Below, one piece after another: positions 54,969-64,000 of a stretch of DNA of 64,000 nucleotides. Positions within the stretch are counted from its first letter, which is position 1; each line of letters opens with the position of its first letter. Source of the stretch: Arcuatula senhousia (Eukaryota > Mollusca > Bivalvia > Mytilida > Mytilidae); the NCBI GenBank assembly GCA_963971305.1, contig OZ020308.1, positions 27,247,275 through 27,311,274 of the forward strand, read 5' to 3'. Under the pieces are notes generated by a model, which was not told the DNA's origin, did not search any database, and was given only the letters and a program-made list of their open reading frames with translations. The translations under genes were made by a program, and so were the position numbers.

Positions 54969-55341
54969 AAGATACTTGGTTGTAAACTCAAAGGACGTGG
55001 CGTGGTCTTTGTAAGGACGCAGAGAAATCGAAGTGAAAACCTATATAAGGCATTATTTTATTCCATTTCTCTGCGTCTTAAGAACCTATTAAGAACTAAA
55101 CGGTCTTCGCTATCCAATTTTCACTGCATCCTAAGAACGTATTAAGAACTTAGCGGTCGACGTCCCAGTGTTACGGGGTATTAGTCATCAAAATTAACTA
55201 TTTTCAGTATTTGTTGTACATCTTGAAAACTGTAAGCGTTAGGTTGCATTTTATTGAGATCAACAAAAATAATTAAGGGTCAAAATTGAGTTATTAAATA
55301 AAAACAAAAAACAGAATACATGAGTCTGTTTTTGTTTTCAG
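54969..55341. other. Upstream region of the serine-rich gene
   Basis: Contains two related segments (ctgcgtcttaagaacctatt, ctgcatcctaagaacgtatt) and a TATA-like motif. It may include the promoter, a first exon and an intron of the downstream gene, but none can be fixed. Confidence 0.4.
55042..55049 (+). promoter_or_regulatory. TATA-like box
   Basis: TATATAAG lies about 300 bp upstream of the serine-rich reading frame, in the right orientation. Such motifs are frequent by chance in AT-rich DNA. Confidence 0.25.
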
Positions 55342-56691
55342 ACTGTAAGCAATGCCATATTTTAGCCAGTATTTTAGTTCGACACAGTCCGAGCTCAACT
55401 TATGTGGTTCAAGTTACTCAGGAAATCCAAGTAGCTGGATAAGTAGCCCAAGTAGCTCAAGTAACACAAGCAGCTCAAGTTGGGCAAGTAGCCCAAGTAG
55501 CTCAAGTAACACAAGTAATTCAAGTAACACAAACAGCTCAAGTTGGACAAGTAGCCCAAGTAGCTCAAGTAGCCCAAGTAGCTCAAGTAACACAAGTAAT
55601 TCAAGTAACACAAACAGCTCAAGTAGCTCAAGTAGCACAAGTGATTCAAGTAACACAAACAGCTCAAGTAGCTCAAGTAACACAAGTGATTCAAGTAACA
55701 CAAACAGCTCAAGTCGGACAAGTAGCACAAGTGAAACAAATGAATCGACAATTTCAAGCACATTTCGGAACAGTAACCAAAGTAAAGGCGACAACTGGCA
55801 AAACAGATTGACCATTCACTTAGAATGTGAAGGAGACAAAAGCAGTAGAGAAATCCACTTGTTTAAGAATGATTTACTAAAAAGGCTAACCCCTAAATCA
55901 CTAGAAAAAAATGTTGCTAGGATATTATTAGAAAATCTTCCCGGAGATTTACTGAAAGAGCTTAACAAGGTTATAGGTGAGAAAACGAATATTTCAAATT
56001 CGTTTACTTATCCGTTTTGGTTAAAGGATGCATCACTCGAACTGGAGCTTAAATGTGTTGTTGGCGATGAATTTATCAAAAAGCTTTCCGAGAAAATATT
56101 TAAAGTACATTCCGAAGTTGGTGATAGAAGATTACTCAAAGAGCATACCGGTGATTTACAAAATGAATTTACCGAGATATTACAAAATCAGCTTCCCGAT
56201 GGACTTGATAAAAAGTGTTTAAACATCCTTATCGAGAAAACGTTTGACAAACTTACCAAAGAAGCTGAAATGGTGTTACTCAAAAAAATCAGTGAAGAAT
56301 TTCTAAAAGAGCTTTCGAAAAATATTGATGTTCATGAAATTATTTCCGATGTCTTCTATCACCAATTTGTTGTTTTTAAAACAAATAAATGGTGGTGGTC
56401 TTTTGAAAAACACTCGCATGGACTAACAATACAAATAAGCAAAAATGAGCAGGACGTGGTTTATTATCTGAAGAAAGATGAGCAGGAAGTAGTTGATTGT
56501 CTGAAAAAAAATAAGCAGGAAATTGTGGTTGATTATCTGAAGAAAAATAAGCAGGACGTGGTTTATCCTGGTTCCCGGGACCGCGTTCCAGGTTTTAGCA
56601 GTAGCTATAAACTTCCACGCAAGGTCCCGGTACGGGCTTCTTGCTTTAGTGATTGAAAAGCCCGGATGTGGATCGAAAAACGTCGCTTCAG
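55342..56691 (+). CDS. Serine/asparagine-rich protein of unknown function
   Basis: One open frame of 434 codons (ATG 55,352, stop 56,654-56,656) inside an exon bounded by a good acceptor (ttttgttttcag before 55,342) and a donor (CAG, then gtaaac at 56,692). Residues about 19-137 are Ser/Asn/Thr-rich and built from repeats of SSSNTSNSSNT type, encoded by tandem caagtagctcaag units. Residues 140-365 are a non-repetitive charged region rich in Lys, Glu and Leu (LLKRLTPKSLEKNVARILLE, DEFIKKLSEKIFKV), probably helical. Residues 366-404 hold four repeats of about 13 residues, EQDVV-x-YLKK. No signal peptide or membrane segment is seen, and I recognise no family. A 225-residue unique open region in AT-rich DNA is unlikely by chance, so I think it is real, perhaps lineage-specific. 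The stop before the donor implies a 3' UTR intron or an alternative splice. Confidence 0.6.
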
Positions 56692-58377
56692 GTAAACAAA
56701 TCTTCTTATTTCTTAAAAATGTGTAAGGATTTTGAAAAAGTAAGATTGCACACTTTTAGATCTTATTGTTTTCTTCAAAATAAACTATGACTTGTCTAAT
56801 TTGGTAAAGAATTACAAAGTGTGCACGCATTTTAAGACAGAAAAATTGATGAAAAAAACGTCAATGCAAATGGCTGACGTTTATTTACGTTCATGGCTGT
56901 GTGCATATCTCGCAAACGCCAATGAATATGAGTCTGGGGCCCTTTTCTTATAATTTCTTGTCATGATATATGGATGAAACAGTGAAAAGCTCTCTGGCCT
57001 AGGAGTTTGGGTAGGATCAGAAAAAAGGGTTTTTTTTAATAATTTAGCCAGACAATCTTGCTGTCATATTTTATTTGCAGTGCTTTATTTAAAATTTAAA
57101 AATTATTTATTTATATCCAACAGACAATGACAGACATGACAGATAATATACATATATTTTACAGAAATTATCAGCTCTATAATCATGATAATGCTAGACT
57201 TATAATATCATGAATATTTATCCCTAAATAATAAAATGATACTTTCAAGAGATTTATAGATATTTTGTTCAAAAAATAATATATATCTCAATATATGGAT
57301 GGTGGGACATTATATAAAACCTTAAAAGGTAAAATGTCAAGTACAGTGATGTTTATAAAACAAAAATGAACTATTTTAGTTTAAAAATAGGATTTTAACA
57401 TATATATATATATATACTTTTTCATATGTTTATGAATGTGCATTTACATGTTTCAGGTATAATCATTCAGACATAACTGTAAATTAGCATGCTGACCCTC
57501 ATTTATGACTGATTCTTGCTTTTTTTAATCCTAATGTTTAAGGTGAGTACCTATCCAGCTAAGGATTTTTTTATATTTTAAAATAACAACCATCTAGGTT
57601 ATTCATATTCTAAAATTTTTGTAATTTATTTAAATAAATTATGTAAAAAATTATTTTCATGTGACACTAAGGATCACATGAAAGAACTTTTATTTGGGCC
57701 TAGTCTAATATATGCTAAACATGTATACAAATATTTATAATATATTACATGTACTTGTATATTATTTTCTTACAATAAAAAAATTGAGTGGCAGTAAGAT
57801 CCATTGTTTGGCACAGGATTTACATTTTGTACCATGAAACTAAAACTGAGCAAACAGATGTCTTATGTTGCTGAAACAATGAAAATATAAGGATTAATCA
57901 GAACATGATAAGCTTTTTTTCCATATTAGTTTAGTTGTCATGCTCATAGGTTAACTAAAAACCTTTATTAAATTTTCTTATTTCATAATGATCTTTGCTG
58001 TTTGCCACACAATTTTTGGTTTGGAGAAATGTGTGTGCATCTGAATAATAACTTCATATAAAGCATGGTGACAATGTCATGAATGTGTTAAATGATGTAA
58101 TTGTTTCACCTTGTCTGGAATCAAAATGAAAGCAACTGGTCTGGACTTAAACAGTACTTCTTCCAAAATGTCAATACAATCTTTATAGTAGGGTGAAAAA
58201 ATAGACATCATTTTATTTGATTTTATTTAGCCTGATTGGCCCAAATATGAATCATATTGCCACTCTGGCATTCATCCTTTATATTAAAAAAAATTCTTCA
58301 TGATACTATGTGTAAAGTTTGAAAAACCAAATTTATTATTTTTAATTGAGTAATATTATTACTATTATTCATTCTAG
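56692..58377. other. Intron or intergenic sequence
   Basis: AT-rich. It contains a short (TA)n run near 57,402-57,414 and a donor-like aaggtgagtac at 57,539-57,549 whose preceding sequence has stops in all frames. If the serine-rich exon and the exon at 58,378 belong to one transcript, this is its intron. Confidence 0.4.
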
Positions 58378-58509
58378 GTGATAACTAGTGATAAAGGAGA
58401 ATGGATAAATGGAGGTGAAAAGTCACAAAGAGTGACAGTGTTCAAATTAGAGAAACTGAATAGTTTTGGCTTTTTACGTGAATCAGAAGACTCAAGATAT
58501 ATTCTATAA
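58378..58509 (+). CDS. Possible terminal coding exon
   Basis: An acceptor (ttattcattctag, AG at 58,376-58,377) precedes a 43-codon open frame in phase 0 (VITSDKGEWINGGEKSQ, then FKLEKLNSFGFL), ended by TAA at 58,507-58,509. AATAAA lies 40 bp farther on (58,549-58,554). Acceptor, open frame, stop and polyadenylation signal in the right order make a terminal exon plausible. The upstream exon is unknown: the serine-rich frame already stops before its donor, and a tiny candidate exon with ATG at 56,665 would join in the wrong phase. I recognise no domain. A frame of this length also arises by chance. Confidence 0.35.
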   Translation: MITSDKGEWINGGEKSQRVTVFKLEKLNSFGFLRESEDSRYIL

Positions 58510-58564
58510 ATTGGATCTACTCTGGACAGTTTCTGTTGATGTATTTAAAATAAAAATATTAAAA

Positions 58565-58800
58565 GCACCATGTTAAATATTTTTGTCTCCCACCGCAAGG
58601 CGGAGCGGGGGCATAGAAATGCTGGGTGTCCGTCTTTCCGTCCCTCTGTTCGTCCTTCACACTATTTGTAAGTGCTCTCAAGGCTGCAAATTTTGTTGGA
58701 TTTTCATGAAATAATACCAAATGTTTATATCACTTATACCTATGTCAAGGTCGAAAATCGTAATTTTTCGATAATTTTTGTAGGAATTATGGGACTTTGA
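58565..58800 (+). repeat. Dispersed repeat, CGGGGGCATAGAAATGCTGGG family
   Basis: Starts tttgtctcccaccgcaagg, then gagcgggggcatagaaatgc and tgtccgtctttccgtccctc. I recall such sequence as a common bivalve repeat. It lies directly after the candidate polyadenylation site. Confidence 0.5.
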
Positions 58801-58900
58801 CCGTAAAAAGAAAATGTTGAGATGTGGAATAAGTTACGTGACACAATCAACATTACCACAGGAATTTAGAAAATCACAATGGAGAACAGCCTGTGTGACA

Positions 58901-59226
58901 AGAGTCACACAAATGTCGTTCATGTTGACATGAGTCACACCAGTGTCGTTCATGTTGACATGAGTCACACCAGTGTCGCTCATGTTGACATGAGTCACAC
59001 CAGTGTCGCTCATGTTGACATGAGTCACACCAGTGTCGCTCATGTTGACATGAGTCACACTAGTGTCGTTCATGTTGACATGAGTCACACTAGTGTCGTT
59101 CATGTTGACATGAGTCACACCAGTGTCGCTCATGTTGACATGAGTCACACCAGTGTCGCTCATGTTGACATGAGTCACACCAGTGTCGTTCATGTTGACA
59201 TGAGTCACACTAGTGTCGTTCATGTT
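58901..59226. repeat. 30-bp minisatellite with an AP-1-type site in every unit
   Basis: About eleven units of 30 bp, each with catgttgacatgagtcacac followed by cagtgtcgtt, cagtgtcgct or tagtgtcgtt. Because 30 is ten codons, both strands stay open for more than 120 codons (plus strand HVDMSHTSVV; minus strand THVNMNDTGV). I do not regard either as a gene. The three unit variants form blocks, which suggests recent expansion by unequal exchange. Each unit contains TGAGTCA. Confidence 0.9.
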
Positions 59227-59230
59227 TTTT

Positions 59231-60083
59231 TCATTGATGTAATGAAGTGTTCATGTGTTATAGTTCTCTTTTCAACAGTATGCAATTTGTACTGGTTTTA
59301 CCAAGTAATTTTGATATGTAGAACAGTGTAGATAGTGTACAAAAGTTTTTTTTTTTCATTTTTTTATTTAGCCATATAATCTCAGGCAAATCATTGTGCA
59401 TGTTTTTGGGTTTAACTCTAGCCTTTGTTACCATGACAAATTTTTGTATGTTGATGAATTGTACCAGAATAAGCCATTTATGTACATCAGTGTTCAGCAT
59501 TTAGATATATTGCAGGTCAGTAATCAAATTATGTCATTCATACACATGTGAATGTTTCATGAAAATCTTTCAAGACTAAAGGTATAATAACAAAACTAAT
59601 GTATGATAAACCACTCTTTCATTAGGGCGATATTCATCTCTGGTATGATCTTCCTTGTTTTGTCTTATTTCCGATGTTCATTTAAGATTGACCCTTTAAG
59701 TTTTGCAGTTTTGTTTCATTATCTTCTACAATTTATGTTTTTTAGCCTATTTTGTAAGCTCCAGATCGGACAATAGAAATTCAACAGTATAATTTTAATG
59801 ATCCCAAACAAAAATTAACATGATTGACATACGACCACACCACACAAGAGATTGGGACAACACAGAAACCAGTTGATTGATTTAAACAGGAGTTCAACAT
59901 GGACATAACAATTCAACAAAACAGATTGATAATTTTTGAAAAGAAAGAATATGGAATAGTGCCAGAAAAACATGATCCACATATTGACATAATTTTGAGC
60001 ATTGATAAACCAACTAAGCAGATGTACACTAGATCATGTAGAGATTTATAGAAAGAGATTAACATAATACAATCCAACAGTCA
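59231..60083. other. Intergenic region between convergent 3' ends
   Basis: AT-rich, with a T-run near 59,347-59,356. No gene, RNA or recognised repeat. Confidence 0.45.
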
Positions 60084-60089
60084 TTTATT
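60084..60089 (-). terminator. Polyadenylation signal of the minus-strand gene
   Basis: AATAAA on the minus strand, 43 bp after the stop codon of the last exon. Confidence 0.65.
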
Positions 60090-60131
60090 CATATTATTTA
60101 CTAAAGATTAATTTGTTGATCATAACAAAAT

Positions 60132-63100
60132 TTATCGAAACAAATCAATCTGAGAGTAAGGAGGCTGGGTCTCTCTATCTTCACTATCAATCATCTCACT
60201 TTCATCCAACACACTATCTTCACTAACGTTCTGTGTTACATCTAAATTCACACCAGAATCATCTCTCACAACAATCATACTGTCCTCACTCTCAACTTCT
60301 GTAGCATTCATACTCACTTCACTCTCAACAACTGTAATTTCTTTAAGAATTTGAATTTCATGATTGATAATAAATTGATTTAGTTTTGCCTTCATTTTGT
60401 TTACATGATTGATAATTAATTTCGATTGTTCAATGTTTCTTCCATTATAACTAATCTTGACTTTAATGTCAGTCTGGAAATTGCTTAAATTTTCTTTTTC
60501 CATTTTTGCATCTTGGCAAAACTGTATAAAAATCTCCGGAATGCTGTCTTTTGGCATGTCAAGATCTAAAACATAAAAGAATTATCATTATTCCAGATAT
60601 ATTAAAAATACCTTGTGGAAATAATATAAAAATTGTTTTACAGCCACTAGTATGAACTGAAAAGATTCATTTTTTTGGGGGTACACAATTAATATATTGC
60701 AAAGTATATAATAAGCAAAAATGATTTATAGATTCATGAAATAGTTTTAAAGGTAAAAGCAGTTAAGGGCAAATGTTTCTTTCTTCACCATTTCAGGTCT
60801 GACATATCACTTATTTCTGTTTACCGACTTAGTCAAATTTCGCCATAAGTAGTCAATGATCAAAAATTTTCGTAACATTAATTTTTCTCAACAACTATAC
60901 ACATCTCAAAAACTTGATATTTGGTCTCTTACTTCAACATGAGGACCTCTATTGCAAATACCGAAATACTGAGTGAGCAGTGGCTCACAGATTTCTTGTT
61001 TGTTTTGGTTGACCAAATGCTGTTAAAATTTACAACAATTTTATTTAGAACTTAACTTCCCATCCAATGGTGAAAACCCAGTGAATATAAAACTCAGTTG
61101 TATTTGTTTTGTGGTAATTATTTTGTTTCTTTGTGTTGCATTTATCATTTTCTGCATGGTCTTGTCATTGAAATTTCTGACCTTCGATATTCGGGTTCCT
61201 CATTCCTTTTTTGTATACACTTTTTAAACTGAATATTTTAAATTATTTGCCTTCATGAATATTTCTGATTCTACAGTATTTGTTGTTTTTCCATTAGAAA
61301 GTGAACAGAAATTATAGATATAGTTGAAGTATCATGATTAACTGGCGTAAAGTTTCCAGCAAACTTGAATGGAATAATACGCTAAGGGTTTAAACTCGTG
61401 TGCCAAACAAATTCCTCGCATTCGATGAATCCTGGTGTTATTTGCCACCCCTCATTAGTTATAGTTATGCTTTAAGGAGATACATGCCTCTATACTAAAC
61501 TTTTTCCTGTCATTGAATTTTCTATAAAATTTACTAAAGGTTAGTCCATGCATGAATCTATTTCTAATGTCTTTATAAGCAAGCATCTGGTCTAACTGTT
61601 TTCCACTGTTTTCTACTGTAGAGTTTAAAGAGAGTAGACTTAATGAAGGCCACTACAAAAGCAACACTTATAAGTAAAACATTATACAAATGATTAAAAT
61701 AGTTTGTACCTGTGTATTTATCAATTTGAGAAAAATGTTCTGGATATAATTCAGAAGCCAATTCTCTGTCAACATTTAAAACTTTTAAAAAGCAACTTTC
61801 CAACTTTGCTCTTTTCTTTGACTTTTTAGTTTCTTTTATGGCAATATCCAAACTCTTGTTAAGGGCCAAACTCAAAAATTTGTTTCTTTCCTCTTCTTTA
61901 ATTCCCTGTAGCTCCCTGAATAACTAAAATATAAAGAAAGCATTTTCATGAATATGATACATGCATAGACTGTGACAAGTACATATACATGTACGTCTAT
62001 CAATTTTTAGATGTATATCCAAATATAGTATAAATCTAAAACTAAAACCTTTTATAAACATGATAAGTGTCCTTTTGGATATATGAGATAAAGTCTCTTA
62101 ATTGTAATTGAGTTATAATAAAAACGCCTAAACTGATTGGAGCTTTCGGTCGCGCTCGGCTATTAAAGTACTGACCTTTGGTGTGCTTATTTAAATAAGG
62201 ATGTTACAATTGAAGATTCAACATTATTGTCGGAAAAAATAGAGAGCACTTGTATATAAAACTAAGGAAAAACAAGCAGTTAAAATCATCAATACAACAG
62301 AAAGATGAGTAGGTAGTAGGACTTTCCTGATTCCGACCAGAACCTCCATGTGGTGGAGGATGGTACCTGTCACCCATTTAACTGTAGCTGGAGAATGCAG
62401 CCAACTCTGGCAGTGGGGTGTCATGAGAACATGCATGAGATTATCATAACATCAGTGTTATTTTCTTGTGAAAGTTGAATTTTTTGTCAATTTTAAGGTT
62501 AATAAGGACATGACATTTTTACAAATAAAGACAAATGGCATATATTATATATAATGATATGACCACAACATGTTGAACATTGTACGCTTTAGGCCTAATA
62601 TGGATAGTCTGGACAAATGCAGCCAATGGTTGACTGACAAAGGTTTTTGACACATGCAGCTTTTGGTGGACTTTCTGTTCATATTTTAAACAGATTTTTT
62701 TTCTCAAAAGGAGATGAAATAGCAATTGGCTCAACTACGACCAAAGTTATTATAAGAACAAATAAATATTTTAAATTTTTGCCCCTTTCGGGCCCCTAAT
62801 TATGTAAGGGGTGAAAAAGAGGGGTTGCAAAAATTTAATCTAAATTTTGGATTTGCTTCTTGACAAAATTTCAAAATCAGACCAAAAATTTAAAAAAAAT
62901 ATTTCGGCCCCTTTTGGCCCCTTATTATATAAAAGGTGAAAGAAAGGGGGGTCTAAATTAATGCCAAGACAAACTTGCAAAAAAAATTTCAAAATCAGAC
63001 CACAAATTATTAAAAATTGATTTCGGCCCTTTTGGCCCCTAATTTCGTAACGGGTGAAAAAGGGGGGTTCGCAAAATTTGATCAGGTCCGTTCTGTTATG

Positions 63101-63654
63101 GTAAGGAAAATCTTTGACAAATTTAATAGCAATTGGACCGGCTAACTAGCACTTAAGTTCTCAAATGAAATATTTGAATTCTTTGCCCCTTGTAGGTAAA
63201 GAGGGGACCCCCAAAGTCAATCCCATCCATCCTTTTATAATAGGGAACAACACTGCCAAATTTGAAGTCAATCGAATAACTAGAACTTAAGTTATTGTGG
63301 TAACCTTAAAAGTTAACATACAACGACAACAAGGACAAACCATGCATATTACGACCACAATTTGCGGTCATGTAGAGATTTTATTTTATATGATGAAATA
63401 CATGCCTCTTTTTTAAGATCATAAAATCAAAAATTGTAATGACAATTTATTTTAGTTTTAAGGGTTGTTCTCATTAATCTAAGTTATTTTCACTATATAT
63501 ATGTACTGGTATTTGTACTTACAGATTGTGGGATACTTTTTAATGTACCATGCTGCTGTTCAAACTTCTGGAAAATTCTTTTGACCAGCTCAAAGTTTGT
63601 GTCATTATACTTTAACACTGATACAATGTTTCCTATGCTCTCCTTGGGAACTTC
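60132..63654 (-). CDS. Unrecognised host gene, last three coding exons
   Basis: Three exons join in frame: 63,654-63,523 (44 codons, EVPKESIGNIV to SIPQS), 61,923-61,710 (LFRELQGIK to DKYT plus one base), and 60,565-60,132 (last base pair of a split codon, then LDMPKDSIPEIF to the stop after QIDLFR). All junctions are GT-AG with matching phases (0, then 1). The protein part, about 260 residues, is helical and charged, has a basic stretch KKSKKRAK suggestive of nuclear import, and ends in an acidic Ser/Glu/Asp-rich tail with repeated ESE-V/D-SM. The N-terminus lies beyond the window. I recognise no domain. Introns of 1,144 and 1,599 bp hold dispersed repeats. Exon phasing, acceptors and a polyadenylation signal make a real gene very likely. 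Confidence 0.75.
60566..61709 (-). other. Intron of the minus-strand gene
   Basis: 1,144 bp, GTACAA at its 5' end and TTTTAG at its 3' end. AT-rich; I see no repeat family or nested gene in it. Confidence 0.65.
61924..63522 (-). other. Intron of the minus-strand gene, with repeat insertion
   Basis: 1,599 bp, GTAAGT at its 5' end and TTTTAG at its 3' end. The middle, about 62,560-63,380, is a copy of the GACCGCA/GGGGCC dispersed repeat. Confidence 0.7.
62560..63380 (-). repeat. Dispersed GACCGCA / GGGGCCAAAA repeat, copy 3
   Basis: Begins near gaacattgtacgctttaggc, runs through repeated ttcggcccctttt.ggcccct and gggtgaaaaagggggg blocks, and ends tatgac or ttacgaccacaatttgcgg, the reverse of 4,468-5,500. 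It lies in an intron of the minus-strand gene. Confidence 0.7.
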
Positions 63655-64000
63655 CTGCAAAGATATGTAGTAATTAAATCACATGTGTTCTTTGGTGGAC
63701 TTTTTAACCTACATTTTATGAGAAAAAAGAACATGATAAAAAAAATTCAATTTCGGCCCCTTTTGGCCCCTGATAATGTAATAGGGGAAAATTGGTAGGT
63801 CGTTGGAGATTTAATTCATAAGAAATAAGATTTACAAGATAACTGCCCGAAGTCACAAACTGCTATTTGTCAAGAACAAACATACAAATTGAAATTTCAA
63901 AAATGGACCACAAATAAAACACTTTTTATTTTGGTTAACTAAAGTTATTGTGGCAACAATTAAGTAACAGACAACAACAGCATCATACCATTATATGTCT
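63655..64000 (-). other. Intron upstream of the first visible exon, with repeat copy 4
   Basis: From about 63,690 the sequence again matches the GACCGCA/GGGGCC family (tttcggccccttttggcccc, tgtaataggggaaaa, aagttattgtggcaaca) in the minus orientation and runs off the window end. Confidence 0.6.

Noticed and set aside
55395..55815. Leucine-rich open frames on the minus strand opposite the serine-rich gene
   Set aside because: They are mirror products of the tandem caagtagctcaag repeat; no unique sequence follows and the plus-strand frame extends far beyond the repeat.
57461..57549. Small exon before the donor-like aaggtgagt on the plus strand
   Set aside because: Between the nearest acceptor and this donor every frame contains a stop codon.
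58901..59226. Regularly spaced repeats as a CRISPR array
   Set aside because: There are no variable spacers and no cas genes, and the DNA is animal nuclear; it is a plain minisatellite.
58834..59331. Repetitive 129- and 150-codon frames on both strands
   Set aside because: Both come from a 30-bp minisatellite whose period is divisible by three. Neither has unique coding sequence, splice sites or codon bias to support it.

Overview
The window is animal nuclear DNA, AT-rich and packed with transposable elements. It most likely comes from a bivalve mollusc, probably a mussel of the Mytilus group. This rests on spliceosomal introns, polyadenylation signals, and several dispersed repeat families that I recall from mussel sequences: pearl-like elements with a core of about 145 bp and an ACGG microsatellite, the GAGGCTCCCAGGAGCCTGAATCG family, the ACACGACGGGTG family, and the GTGAGTGAG...TACGACAAGC family. 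The species is an inference, since I could run no search.

Layout. Positions 1-20,690 hold no convincing host gene. They contain pearl-like and other dispersed repeats, a 2.5 kb PIF/Harbinger-type DNA transposon (7,482-10,027, TAA target duplication, transposase remnant), minisatellites, a double-palindrome hAT-type MITE (16,473-16,717, 8-bp duplication) and a repeat split by a 489-bp insertion with a perfect 13-bp duplication. Positions 20,695-37,480 are one nested structure. A minus-strand LINE is cut inside its reverse transcriptase gene by a Gypsy retrotransposon (22,532-35,485; two 339-bp LTRs with one visible difference; ATTG duplication). The Gypsy encodes gag with two zinc knuckles, a candidate -1 frameshift site, protease, RT/RNase H, and integrase with a chromodomain. 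It is itself interrupted by two adjacent copies of an unclassified element without terminal inverted repeats (28,559-31,490) and by a large inverted duplication that surrounds LINE and GGGGCC-type repeat debris (23,477-27,215).

Positions 37,490-46,900 are again dispersed repeats. A piggyBac element occupies 46,946-52,973 with TTAA on both sides. It has a disrupted transposase with one intron and a C-terminal cysteine-rich domain, and it carries a 5'-truncated LINE and a MITE inside the intron. Two more MITEs follow, at 53,213 and 54,396.

The last 9 kb looks like genic DNA. A plus-strand exon at 55,342-56,691 encodes a serine/asparagine-rich protein I do not recognise. A possible plus-strand terminal exon lies at 58,378-58,509. 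A well-supported minus-strand gene has three 3' exons between 63,654 and 60,132 and a polyadenylation signal; its protein is also unrecognised. Between the two convergent 3' ends lies a 30-bp minisatellite whose every unit carries an AP-1-type TGAGTCA site.

Most coding sequence is transposon-derived and damaged by frameshifts or insertions. The best candidates for something new are the two-copy element family at 28,559-31,490 (shared head and tail, different interiors, one with an exon-like segment), the inverted duplication that keeps the same small ORF open twice, and the two orphan host genes.
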